Shown: positions 47,801 through 59,945 of the stretch, one piece after another
How positions within the stretch are numbered: the first letter of the stretch is position 1
Layout of the letters: each line of letters starts with the position of its first letter
From: Ailanthus altissimus
Taxonomy: Eukaryota > Streptophyta > Magnoliopsida > Sapindales > Simaroubaceae
Assembly: GCA_946807835.1 (NCBI GenBank)
Contig: OX327697.1
Location: forward strand, 21,462,001-21,526,000
Length of the DNA stretch: 64,000 nucleotides
Direction: 5' to 3'
Translations under genes and position numbers: made by a program
Notes under the pieces: model-generated
Told to the model about the DNA's origin: nothing
What the model saw: only the letters and a program-made list of their open reading frames with translations
Database searches by the model: none

Positions 47801-50800
47801 TGTTTTAGTCTTATTGGAAACCACCACCACACCCTCCCCCAGCTCCCCCCCCCACCCCCCTTCTTTTATGCCAATGCTTCTGTTTCATCAAGCTCTATGT
47901 AATATTACTTATTCCTGACTCTAAACAGCTGAAATCAATGTTTGAAGAATTTCTAAGAGATGGTAGCTTGCGATCTCCAAAGGACTTGTCTGTGCTTGGA
48001 AATTCTCAGGTATTGTTGTAAAATCTCGCAAGGAGTGTGGCTTTATAAGCATGTACCTGCTTCAATTTCATTGATGGTGTCCATCTCATTACTATATAAT
48101 CATATACTGCAATTGCTTCTTGCTTAGTATTTTCTGATACTTTGCACTTCACCAGAAAGATGCAAGCAGAAGTCACTGCCAAAGCTACTATCTTCATTGC
48201 TTATGTCATACTGTTACTCTGTTTTCCACATATGATTTTCATCTTCTAAATATTACCTCAGATTTTCTCTATTTATGTCGTAATTATAAAGCCTTTACAG
48301 CATATTTGATCATTGTAGTTGATAATATTAGTGCATTAATAAACTGATGATTGAATTACCTGCATATCAATTTATCTGGGCATCTTCATTGCTTATGTCA
48401 TACTGTTTCTCTGTTTTTCAACATACGATTTTCATCTTCTAAAAATTACCTCAGATTTTCTCTATTTATGTCATAATTATAAAGCCTTTACAACATATTT
48501 GATCATTGTAGTTGATAATATCAGTGCATTAATGAATTGATGCTTGAATTACCTGCATGTGGATCTTCATTGCTTATGTCATACTGTTTCTTTGTTTTCC
48601 ACATATGATTTTAATCTTCTAAACATTACCTCAGATTTTCTCTATTTATTTCATAATTATAAAGCCTTTACAACATATTTGATCATTGTAGTTGATAATA
48701 TCAGTGCAGTAATGAACTGATGCTTGAATTACCTGCATATTGATTTGTCTGTGCATCTCCTTTTTTAAAGACAGAACACAAATTCTTTTACAGTGTTGCA
48801 GAGCTAGCGTGAGAAAAAGTAGCTGCGACAACCGGAAGTTATTGCAAATGCAAGAAAAAGAACTTATGGTAAGTAGATTTTGTATGTAGTATTTTGTGGC
48901 TTTAACTATTGCAATCTAGGTCTATCTTTATGAAGTTCTGCTTTCATAGAAAATTATATCACTAAGATAACAAAGTTGGCATATATTCTTGTAATCTTTT
49001 CTCCAGTAATACTATAAATTATAAGTCATTGTTAGTTTAGCATAAAGTTATGTTCATTAAATTGTTCTTATCACTGACTGTTTTCAGAAAATAGATTCAC
49101 TTCTAAGAGCATTCTGTCAGCAGAGCTTATTAAGAAAAGAAAACTGATTTTAAAAGCAAAGAACATGGTCTCCTTGATGGTTTTTCTATTTTTTTTTCCT
49201 TTTCTTTTCCTTTGCAGGCTCTTTGAAAATTAGTGCAGGGACATGCCATACAGTTGATTTTAAAACAATAAATAAATTGTGGCCAGAGATCTTTTCTCAA
49301 AGCTTGCTCTATGACCTCTAATTCATGGGACCTTAATCTTTATTAACAAATGTTTTCTTCTTTCTCTAATTATTTTGTTTATCTTATGCTTATCTATTTA
49401 ATTATCTTTCCTTCTTTAAAAGAAAATCCACAGCTAACTCACATTGATGAAATAGAACAAGTTAATGGAATATTTGCATAGGATTATGTCCTATAAGGAA
49501 GGAAGAAGTTTAATTAACTACCTCAACTTTCTATGTTAAGAACCTCTTCTATATTTTTTCATTTTATTGTTTGTTTTGCTAGGATCTCAAGGACTTGTTG
49601 TCAAGAACGAAGAGAGAATTCAATGACTTACAGTACCAGTTACAGAGCGATTTAAAAGAGCTAGGTATGTTCTATAGTAGAAGGACCTTCAGTTTTAAAA
49701 TCTGACAAATCAATTAAACCCCTGTAGCTAACATAACCTTGTTTGTTTTTCTTCTTTATCTACCTTCTCATCATCTATATCAGCCATATATATATATATA
49801 CCGAAAAAAGATGGCTGCTTTCATTCGGTACTTTTGTCTGTTATGATTTAACTATGTTTTGAACTATTATTTTCAGGCATGTCCTTGTCCTCTTTAACTG
49901 ACACCCGTATCTCTTCAGAATCTTTTTTTTTTAAAATCCTTTTTTATGGCAAAGATGAAGAATGTTGAGAATCCATATTTTGCATGATCACTCTACTCTT
50001 TATATGCATACCAATACTGTCTTCCAAATTTTGGAATTGTTTCTAGCATTAAAATGTGCTCCTGTCTTGCAAATTTTGTTTGGGTTCAGGTAGTCAGGTG
50101 CAAGAGATGTCTACAGCTGCTCTTGGGTATCACAGGGTGGTGATAGAGAACAGGAAGCTGTACAATATGGTTCAAGATTTGAAAGGTACCGAGAACTATC
50201 CATATGTATCATACTTGTTTTGTTTCAATGGAATGTTGCTTTTATTTGAAGCATTAATGTCAAATCCATCAATTACATCTTGATTGAGATTTCTACAGGA
50301 AATATTCGAGTTTACTGCAGAATAAGGCCTGCCTTTAATGCTGAAACAAAAAATGTGATAGAATTTATCGGAGAGGATGGCTCACTAGTGATTTCAGATC
50401 CATCAAAGCCCCAGAAGGAAGGAAGAAAAGTTTTTCATTTCAATCGTGTGTTCGGCCCAACTGCTACACAAGGTAAAGATTTACTACAGTGTAATTTTAT
50501 GCCCTTTTTTGTGCAAATCTCATCTAATTGCTTTTGCACATACTACTCTTTTTTTACAGAGGACATATTTAAGGACACTCAACCATTAGTAAGATCAGTG
50601 ATGGATGGTTATAATGTATGCATTTTTGCTTATGGCCAAACTGGATCAGGGAAAACATATACAATGGTAAGATCCTTGTTAGACGTAGCTTTAGTAGATC
50701 AAATTTTCTAAATTTTCATGTGCCCCAGTTGATTTCTTCTGGATATCTAATGATTCAGTAATGCATTTTGCTGTCTGCACAATCTAAAAGCTGATCTTAG

Positions 50801-53800
50801 TTTTTACACATTCCCAAGATTTTTCCAGCTGATATATGGCTTTTGTGACAGAGTGGTCCCACAGGAGGATTGACTAAGAATATGGGCATTAATTATCTAG
50901 CTTTGGAAGATCTATTTCAGATATCTCATGGAAGAGAGGATGTTATAAATTATGAGATTCATGTTCAAATGGTTGAGATATATAATGAACAAGTACGAGA
51001 CCTTCTTGCCAAAGATTCATCAACCACCAAATATCCTTTTATAATTTATCTTTTACCTCAAAGGATTATTTTTATTCTGTTTGAGCTAAGCAGATATAAA
51101 AACCTGCAAAAGGAATCTTGGTTTTTTAAATATGAAAATGCCCAAATTTTGTATCGTTAACTCGCCACAAATTAGAAATACGGAGTTGTGCTAGTGAAAA
51201 TGGATTGAGTCTTCCAGATGCTACAATGCATTCTGTGAAGACCACAGCTGATGTTCTTTACCTAATGAAACTTGGTGAGGTAAACCGTGCTGTCAGTTCT
51301 ACTGCAATAAACAACAGAAGCAGTCGTTCCCACAGGTCAGTTTTGACAATCCAAGTTAAACCACTTGTTCAAATGTTATCTTCTATTCAATAGAAAAGGC
51401 TTACTTTTCCTATTATGCAGGAGGAAACAGTTAAACCACATTTAACTTATCAATTAAACGTAATAAATTTAGATGTAGTTCAAGATACTCCTGAATACTG
51501 ATGGTGTGGTTTAACTTGTATCTGCAGTGTCTTGACCATACACGTCCGTGGTAAAGATACATCTGGAAGCATTCTCCGTAGTTGTCTGCATTTGGTAGAT
51601 CTTGCAGGAAGTGAAAGGGTGGACAAATCAGAAGTTACAGGTGATAGGCTTAAGGAGGCACAGTATATCAACAAGTCTCTTTCTTGTCTAGGAGATGTGA
51701 TTACAGCCTTGGCTCAAAAGAGTTCCCACATTCCTTACCGTAACAGCAAACTCACGCTCCTCTTGCAAGACTCCTTAGGTAATTATATGCTTGTACATGA
51801 CACTCAAAGCTCCCTGTTCTTCTCCTTATAGTCATTTCTAATTTGTTATTTATCTCCTGGGCATGCTGCATCTGTTTGGCTGGTGGTTATTGTGTATAAC
51901 AAAGATGCTTTGTCTCATGGCAGAGTGCCTCTGTGATTTGTGTGAGGCAGCTTAATAGGATCGGTGACATTGCACACTTCAGGATCTTATTCTTGAGGGT
52001 GACCTTTCCATGAATACATGTTTGTATAGGGTGTCTGCTGCCAAAATCTTTTTCTGAAAAAAATTTATTTCAGGTGGACAAGCTAAAACATTAATGTTTG
52101 CACATGTGAGTCCGGAAGGGGATTCTTTTGGGGAAACAGTAAGTACTTTGAAGTTTGCTCGAAGAGTTTCAACTGTCGAGCTTGGTGCTGCAAGAGCAAA
52201 CAAGGAGAGCAATGAGGTTATGCAACTCAAGGAACAGGTAACCCTATCAATTTATTCACCATTTCATGTCATCTTATACTTCTCGTTTCTTTTCCTTTCT
52301 ATTACCTCAGCAATCCGATGATTCAAAAAGTCTGATCTATCAGAAGTAATCATGTAAATGAATGGGCAATAATCGTTCAGGCACAATGCAGCATCTCAGG
52401 ACTTAGGGTTACATTGCTTGTGACACAAACACTAGAGCTTGTTGCACTTTATCTTATGGCTTCTTTTTCCTTGAAAGCAATTTCTGGAAATACTTTTTCT
52501 TGCTAAACATTCAAAGAAACAAATTCCTTCTGTATGAAATTTTGGTTATAAGTAGAAATTGCATGGTTTGATATTTGATGTCATTTAGCATCTAATTATC
52601 TAATTTTCAACTGATTGTTAATATTGGTGAAAGGCTTCCTCTTGATTCAAGTTCATAAGCGAGATGGTTGCACATAATCAGCTATACATATATCATAGTT
52701 TCTTTTTCATTCTTTTCTGTGCTATTAGAAAAAGACAATTACCATCTTACAAAATCTTGCAGATTGAGAGCCTTAAAAAAGCATTAGCAAATAAAGAAAC
52801 ACAGAAAGTAATAGCAATGAGTGAGCGAACTCCTCCACGTACCCGAAGACTGAGCATTGAGAGTGGTAGTGCAGTGAAGACAGCGAAGGTGATAAATTGT
52901 GAAGACAAAAAGGGGACAAAATCCCCTACAGTTGCAACTCGTGCAAGGAGATTAAGTTTGGAAGGTCCAAGATATGGAATGGAGAACATTCAGATCAAAA
53001 TATCTGATGAAAACAAGACCCTCCAACCTGGGGCTGCATCAAGACAGAAATATGGTCAGTTTCAAGATGCTGAAGCGATTTCAAAGCCATACGGGCATTG
53101 CAGCAGCAATGATAGTTCCATCATTGACACTTATTATCCTAATAAGGCTCCTAAAAGTCCTACCAATTTTTCCTATCAAAAGCGGGCAGTAAAAGCTGAT
53201 AATAGAACCTTGGTTTCATCTCTTCAGCTACCAAAGACACCTGAGCCACAAATATTTACCAGAAATGAGGTTCAGATTGTGATGCAAAGCAAACTTACTC
53301 TTTCAACAGAAACTCCGACCACAACTGGAAAAGGATCCCAAATAAGAAAGTCCCTTCGAACCATCGGAAAACTGATCAATGGTTCTGAAAAGAGGTAAGT
53401 GAAACTTGTGATTTGTGAAACTGTTAAATTTATTTGTATTTCCTATCATAACCTGAATTACAATGTTAATACTTATTTATACCATCCTCCCAGCATATAG
53501 TATAGTTTAATACGTTTATCGCTCCAAGTGCAAATGCCAAACATTTAATTGACTACCATGGTATTATCAGAAAATGCTATTTTTTTGGCTGTCAGTGGAA
53601 CCAACGGAAGTTAATTGTTTGTGGCTATGTAAATTATAGGAACCAACAGAATTTGATGGAAGCGCGGTCACCCACCCCGGTTGCTGGAAATATTAATGAT
53701 GGAAAGTCGCCCTTTACAGCTAGTGCAAGGGCAGTGAGGAGGCAATCACTCACAGGCATTCAAAGTTCAGGATCCGATAGGTCCCGAAGATCTTCTCTTG

Positions 53801-54000
53801 GAGGGAAGCCTATCGAAACTAGTTAGTACAATTGACATACAATCTATCTTTCGTGTGCCTCAATTCATGTTCGAGTCCACGATTTTGAGTTCTTATTTTT
53901 TCTCTCTGGCTTGTACTTTTTAGGTTCAAATGACACTAGGAATGCCAAGACACCACCTTCAGTCCACCCATCAGCGAAGACAACAAAGCGCTGGCTTTAG
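44810..54000 (+). CDS. Kinesin-14 with calponin-homology domain (KCH-type), complete, 19 coding exons
   Basis: Exons: 44810-44876, 45116-45273, 45718-45864, 45989-46241, 46566-46657, 46771-46839, 47929-48009, 48794-48868, 49583-49664, 50090-50185, 50299-50472, 50560-50666, 50852-51030, 51171-51335, 51528-51778, 52074-52237, 52763-53394, 53640-53821, 53924-54000. They sum to 3051 nt (1016 residues) with phase kept at every junction. Domains: calponin-homology about 23-150 ([30 protein letters not shown]). A linker with predicted coiled coil covers about 290-370. The motor starts near 374 ([11 protein letters not shown]), with P-loop GQTGSGKT about 457-464, switch [10 protein letters not shown] about 574-582 and switch II DLAGSE about 606-611. 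A basic, Ser/Pro-rich tail follows from about 720. The neck just before the motor is the kinesin-14 arrangement, so minus-end movement is expected. KCH proteins link microtubules to actin in plants (family knowledge). The ATG is the first in the spliced leader. Seventeen introns are GT-AG and one is U12-like. Confidence 0.93.
48192..48765 (+). repeat. Three-copy tandem repeat (about 190 bp) in kinesin intron 7
   Basis: Units start at 48192, 48384 and 48565 with CTTCATTGCTTATGTCATAC. Each runs through CCTCAGATTTTCTCTATTTA, AATTATAAAGCC, CATATTTGATCATTGTAG and TGAATTACCTGCAT. Spacings are 192 and 181 bp. It lies wholly inside the intron between exons 7 and 8. Confidence 0.9.
51031..51170 (+). 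other. U12-type (minor spliceosome) intron in the kinesin motor domain
   Basis: The 5' end ATATCCTTTT matches the AT-type U12 donor consensus ATATCCTT exactly. ATCGTTAAC at 51153-51161 matches 7 of 9 positions of the U12 branch-site consensus TTCCTTRAY and lies about ten bases before the junction. No GT-AG pair here keeps the motor reading frame (DSSTTK then LEIRSC). Keeping frame with the ATATCC donor makes the intron end ...CACAA, i.e. AT-AA; ending at the nearby AC (51168) would shift the frame. Repeated A residues at both ends leave a small ambiguity. Confidence 0.75.
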
Positions 54001-54260
54001 ATCATCTAACCTTGCGCTGCTTAATAGGCCACAGTAGTGCTTTGACTTGAAGCATACTGACTCGTTGACACTTGAGTTAGGACACTCCCAACAACACAAG
54101 CATAGAGGAGACTTGCTGACAGGTTGTGCCACAACAAATTCACGTAGATAGGTGACAGAACGTCAAGATTGTAAAAAAAAAAATTCATACTTCATTTGCT
54201 CAAGCAACTTTTCTTGTTACAAATATTTCAAAAGCAAATAAAATGGGCAGATATTAGGCA
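54001..54260 (+). terminator. Kinesin 3' untranslated region with polyadenylation signal
   Basis: AATAAA at 54237-54242 lies about 240 bases past the stop codon (TAG, 53998-54000). The cleavage site should be shortly after; it is not visible directly. Confidence 0.5.
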
Positions 54261-54303
54261 TGCTACTTGAGTTCCTTTTACATAGCAAGTGAAATTTTCA
54301 AAA

Positions 54304-54477
54304 GAGTAATACTACACTTTTTAAATTATATTATATATTGTATAAAAAAATATATTAAATAAACATTAAGTGTAATAAATAATTTTAAAATGTATATTAT
54401 TTTATCACTCAATATTTATTAACACATAATTTTTTTAAAATATAATTTAAGATATAATTTAAAGTATAATATTACTC
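54304..54477. mobile_element. MITE-like inverted-repeat element
   Basis: About 174 bp. The left end GAGTAATACTACACTTT and the right end, read in reverse complement, GAGTAATATTATACTTT, match at 15 of 17 positions, and AT-rich similarity continues inward. No coding. A-rich flanks prevent a firm target duplication. Superfamily unassigned. Confidence 0.6.
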
Positions 54478-57400
54478 AAAAATCACGAACCACTAATGTC
54501 AATGAGATTGTCGAAGGTGCCACGGATCTTGGTTTCATATACTGTTCTCTTTGATTTGCTCCTCTTTAATTGATATACTTAATATCCTAAGGCATTTTCC
54601 CGATGAGTGTGCCTACGATTACCAAGTTTACCATTACATAATTTAAAGATTTTTATTAAAATTTCCATGGTTACATCTTCGAATTCTTTAAAAAAAAATT
54701 AAAAAGTTTAATGAAAAATTGGGTGATTATTAGAGTATTTTTTTAACTGTATATGAACCCATCTTCAGATGAGTAGATGGACCCATCTTTCGATCTCGGT
54801 TACATAATGTATCTCAGATCAAGATTTTCTTCTACTTGTTGTTTATCATGTGGAGCAGGGCTTCTAGCCCCTCTTCCTAGCGTTATCATTACATTGGGCA
54901 AATCCCTGGTCATTCCCCTATGTTATATGTGGGCTCTCTTATGTATGAGCACGTGCAAAAACAAAAATAAAATGAGTGTTAAAACATGGTTGTTATTGGT
55001 GGGTAAATAAATCGAAAAGTGAAATTTTGGATTGGAATTAGACTCAATCGACCGATTTAGCTTGATTAGCTCGATTATTATGTAACAAAAAAATTGATCG
55101 GTTATTATTTAGGAAAACTTAATTGGTCTGATTTAATTTTTTTTAAATAATAACCGAACCAAAAAATAGATATTTTAATAAAATTAACTTAAATTTTCAT
55201 GTAGTGTTATATAATTTGAGGGTTAAAATACAAAAATAAATTTATTCACATATAATTTTTCACTAAATTAAAATTTGAAAAACAAAAAATGAAAAAAAAA
55301 ACTTAAATTTTTAAATTTTAAACTAAAATAATTGAACCGAACCGAACTAAAGAAAGTCGATTCAGTTTTCTTTAAATTAAATAGTTTTCTTAATTTCAAT
55401 TTTTTTTAAAAAAAAAAAATGAATATAACTAATTCGATTTGATTCAAAAAAAAAAAAGTGGACCAAATCGAAATATACCCACTATTATTAGTTATATTAA
55501 TACTTTGCCTAGTTATCCGTTACTAATACTGTGCCTAGTTTGCCAATGCCACAGTGTTAGGACCTCCAAAACGGCAGCAGGATCAGGAAATTTTTTGGCA
55601 CAACCCCTTGAAATGATCAAATTACCTTAATAATATTGAATTTTGCACCACAATATGGCAACGTAAATGAAGGGTGTTTCATCTATTTCTATAGGTCAGA
55701 GGCCTATGTCCTCATTTGAGAAACCCCCAAGTTCTTATATACAGAATGTGTTTTTAAACAGAAATTTTGAAGTAATGTCAATAAACTGGTTTGGTATATT
55801 TTCCACTAATGAGGTAATGAAATAGAAATACCACTAAATCTGCGCTCTGAAAACAACAAACATTGGCCTTTACCTGAATTCGGTATCTTTCAAGTAAATA
55901 CTTTAGAATAATACCAAAAGCTTAATTAATCATTGAACTCCTCTGACTCTGAGCAACAACCATTGAATTCCTTTTTCCTTTTACATCAAACGGATAGACT
56001 CTTGAACAACCATGGCTTTTGGTAAAAATTTCTCATGGCTCTACAATATTTCATCGCAATAAACCCTATTTAATATGTAGATATAAATTGCTGCAAATGT
56101 CTCACAGAATAAAGCTTTTTCAAGGCCCACCATAAAAGTGGTAGTAGATCTGCTTCCCCATACTTTCTCTCAAGTATTAATATTATTGTACATTTAATAA
56201 TTCTTCCTACTGAACATCGCCACATGGAAAATGACAATCTCTTGCCAGTTCTAGGACCACTTCAATTCGTTATGGATACTGAAATTTGCAGAGTAGAGGT
56301 TCACCGAGTTTCCCTTATAACCCTACATTATGTTCACCTATGTCAGAGCTTCTTTTCTTTTATTTTATTTTAAATTAAATTAATTTTTTGATAGGTACAA
56401 TAAAACAATTGTTAAGACCTATCAAAATTCAATTAAATTAAATTTGTTACAGCACAAATTGAAATTCTATGTTGAGTTTTAAGGACAAATTTTCCCTTTA
56501 TGTCTAAAGGGCTTCTATTTGTCATTGAATTGATTCAAATACCTTTATTTTGGAAGTACAGGGTACCAACCATCTTGCTTCTGCCGTGATTGGCTTATCA
56601 AAATTCATCTCTAATACTATTAAAACTTGAATTCGTGTTGGTGTGTCTTTATTTAGGGTTTAATTTTTATTTAGAGATTTAATTTTTTTCTTTTTTTAAG
56701 AAGAATTTAAGTCTAACCGTTCATTAATATACATATATTATATTGTCTTGATAATTCTTTAATTACACATCAATAAGTTCTGTAATATTTTATTTTTGTG
56801 ATTAATAATGATACAAGATTTTTTTTTAAAAATTCGTTGGCTAACAATAGTTTAATTAATATATTATTTGAAGTTAAAATCTTTTGTTTAAACTTTGTAA
56901 CTTTATTTTTAATTAATTATTTATTTTTATTTATATCACTAATTTTTGTGTTTATTTTGTTTTTCTAATTTCCATGATCTTAAAAGTATATTAAATTAAA
57001 AAAAAGTATATGAAAGTTATATTAAAATTTATCTATAATTTTAATATTGAGCACTTATCTAAGAGATAAAATTTTTAGTTTAAGTAGTTTCACTAGAAAT
57101 CTGTTTAAATAAAGACAGTTACTAATAAGCGGGCGACACAATTAATTAAATTAAAATGAGGAGATGGTGCGTACAGCCAAGGAAAAAAGATCCTCTGCCT
57201 GAAATTAAGGCAATATAAGAAAAGAGGCTTATACAAAGTAATGGAATCTTCGGAGGGGCCAGCAAAGCAAAACATAAAAGTATTTCCCTTTTATTGTTTT
57301 AAACATCGTCCTCAAATGTAATGTTAGTAATTAAAATATTAATATTATATAATTGAATTACTGATATAAAATTAGAAAAATTTTAGTATGTTACACATAA

Positions 57401-58614
57401 TAAAATTATTGAGGTACACTGAATGTAATTTTTATTTTAAAATACTCGATAAAATTTTATATTAAAAAATTATTTTTAAAATTAAGATCACTATTTTTAT
57501 TAAGAATAAAAAATCTTACGTTTACGCAAAAAAAATAAAACTATTTTTACATAAGAGAGATTACAAAATTCACCACTATAATACATATAACATCCTCCAT
57601 CAATTTTAAACAATTAATCCTTTCAAATTCACTAATATTTGCCAATAATGCAACCAACATAGAACAACAAAGTGAATAAATATTTTAAATTTGGGTCACC
57701 ATTCCACCAAGATCGAGCTTGTTGGAGCACTAATAGACTGCTGAATCAAACTTGTACAGAGGTGGCAATGAGTTTTTCTACTCAACGACGACGGGGGAGC
57801 TTGAAGGTAGCGAAAAATTGCTTCTCACCAGATCCAACTGAGCGTCAACTGCTGGTGAGTAGTTGCTCGGGATGCAAAAGATGTATGCCCGATAGTGGTT
57901 AGCAACGACGACAAGTTCAGAGGGTGGTCAAATGCAAATATTGGCGGCGTCACCCGATGGGGACTGACGGAGTCTCAACTAAAGCAAATGGGCCACAATA
58001 AAGGCCAACCACGGATCATTGAAGCCCCACCTTGATTCGGCACAAGCTAGCATTCTGCTCGGTTGGAAAACCAGAACACATGCCAATTGCCAAGTGCCAA
58101 CTGTACCACCTTCTACTTCTAGACTTGAAAGGCTTATAAATTTTGCTTCCATTTCAAAAATGATTTTATATCGACGTTTTCATCGCCAAAATAATAGAAT
58201 TGCTCCTCATTAAGTTTGGAACAAATTATTTATCAAATGACAACTTTCTTTTGAGATGGTAAGGCAAAATGTGCAGCATACTTCACTGCAGAAACATATG
58301 AACTAAAGTTTAAAGAATGAATGCAAGTTCAACTCAATATATTTATAAGCAAATTCTCGATCCATTTAAAAAAGATGCATGTAAACAATGAAGTAACCAC
58401 AAAACTATAAGATTGAAGGTCATAGAATTGAGGACTTTTTCTTCTTCCACAAATGCTAGCAAGTTGAAAAGAGTGACACACAAGTCACTTGAGGGTCTTG
58501 AGCTTTGCCAAGATATTCTTGAAACCTAAGAAGTAAAACACCAAAAATTGAAATAGAGATCAAGCAATCCTAATTCTGAAATTTCAAAAGATGGTTGATC
58601 AGAAGAGCTCTTTT
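54478..58614. other. Intergenic stretch between the kinesin and the copia deletion derivative
   Basis: Mostly AT-rich with no gene recognised. 55015-55450 contains GAACCGAACCGAAC-type low-complexity sequence and a 13-bp inverted repeat (CGGTTATTATTTA at 55099-55111, complement at 55144-55156). 57690-58130 is clearly more GC-rich and holds two short open frames that match nothing I know. Confidence 0.5.
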
Positions 58615-58619
58615 ATTAT

Positions 58620-58959
58620 TGAAAGAATTCTTAGGTCTGTTTGGTTGTAAAGAAAATAAGCAAAAGCAAAGCAAGAAAGAAAAGTTCCAGAAATTCTCTG
58701 AATCTAAAAAATACTGTTTTATTGCTTACTTCAATTCTTAATACAACACACCTATTTATACAAGTAGTATTACACAAGCATTACACAAAATGTACACGTG
58801 GCCTTGGATTCGAAATTTAAGGAAACTAACAAGAAATGTAACAGAAAAGGGAAAAGTGCAGAATTCTGTTATAACAGAATTCTGGAATACTTCTGCATAT
58901 TTGTGCTTCTGAATCATCATGACATGCGTCCAGTAACCTTCAGCCTATATAATCTAACA
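58620..58959 (-). repeat. 3' LTR of the deleted copia element
   Basis: It differs from the 5' LTR by a handful of substitutions and a 16-base indel that completes a 26-bp perfect palindrome at 58859-58884 (each arm CAGAATTCTGTTA on its strand). Confidence 0.92.
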
Positions 58960-58984
58960 CCCCCCATCTCAGAAACTCAAGGGT

Positions 58985-59945
58985 GAGAGACAACCTTGAG
59001 TTTGGAGCGAAGTGTAGCAAATCTGAAAAAGGGAAGAGGCTTAGTCAAAATGTCAGCCACCTGATCAATGCTTGGTACATAGCGAACCTCTACTTAACCT
59101 ACTGTAATTTTTTCGCGAATGAAATTCACGTCAAGCTCAATATGTTTGGTCCGTGAATGAAAAACAGGATTTAGTGCAATAGATTGAACACTCTAATTGT
59201 CACACCACATAATAGGTGTAGCAGATGGTTTATCATGAAGTTCTTCTAGCGGTGAAATGATCCATAGCAATTCTGTACACCCTGAAGCTAAGAGTCGATA
59301 TTCAACCTCGGTACTAGATCGAGACACTACATTTTGTTTCTTACTAGACCAAGAGACCAAATTATCATTAAGAAATATACAAAACCCACCTACTGATCTC
59401 CTGTCATTGAGGTCATTTCCCCAATCAGCATCAACATAGCCTTTTAAAGTTTTACTCCCGGAATCAACAATCTCAACCCCATAATCTAAAGTGCCTTGAA
59501 GGTATCTCAAAACCTTCTTACAAGCCTGCCAATGATGATTTAATGGATTTGACAAAAATTAACTTAATTTATGCACAGCAAAAGAGATCTCTGGTCTGGT
59601 CAATGTAGCATACTGAAGTGCACCCACAATGCTTCTGTAGAGGAAAGGATTATCAAAGACATCATCATTGAACTTAAAAAGCTTTTGACCTGTATTGATA
59701 GGAACATCACAGCTGTTACAAATCGACATGTTGGCTCTCATTAATATATCTTGAATGCACTTGGATTGATTCAAATAGAGTTCAGATTGTGTATGAGTAA
59801 CTTTGATGCCCAGAAAGTAATTAAAGTAGCCCAAGTCTTTGAGAGCAAAAGTAGTATCAAGACACTTGATGAACTCTTCTAATAAGATGAAATCATTACC
59901 AGTTACTAAAATGTCATCAACATAGATTGCAGTATCTTTATTTTT
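58985..59945 (-). pseudogene. Copia reverse transcriptase (C-terminal part) and RNase H
   Basis: From the deletion junction the minus strand reads IYVDDILVTGNDF (RT catalytic box), GYFNYFLGIKVTHTQSELY and ATLTRPEISFAVHKLS. RNase H follows with ACKKVLRYLQGTLDYGVEI, YVDADWGNDLNDRRSVGGF and SWSSKKQNVVSRSSTEVEY, then past a stop [14 protein letters not shown] and VADILTKPL. One stop separates 59834-59559 from 59555-59193, and another follows WCDN. The order and residues are standard copia. Confidence 0.88.

Noticed and set aside
51031..51168. Classic AT-AC intron ending at AC (51168)
   Set aside because: Joining at 51169 shifts the motor frame and creates a stop two codons on; the AA end at 51170 keeps the conserved sequence.
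57672..57902. 76-residue basic, cysteine-containing open frame
   Set aside because: No recognisable domain, no nearby promoter or splice structure; kept only as part of the GC-rich patch.
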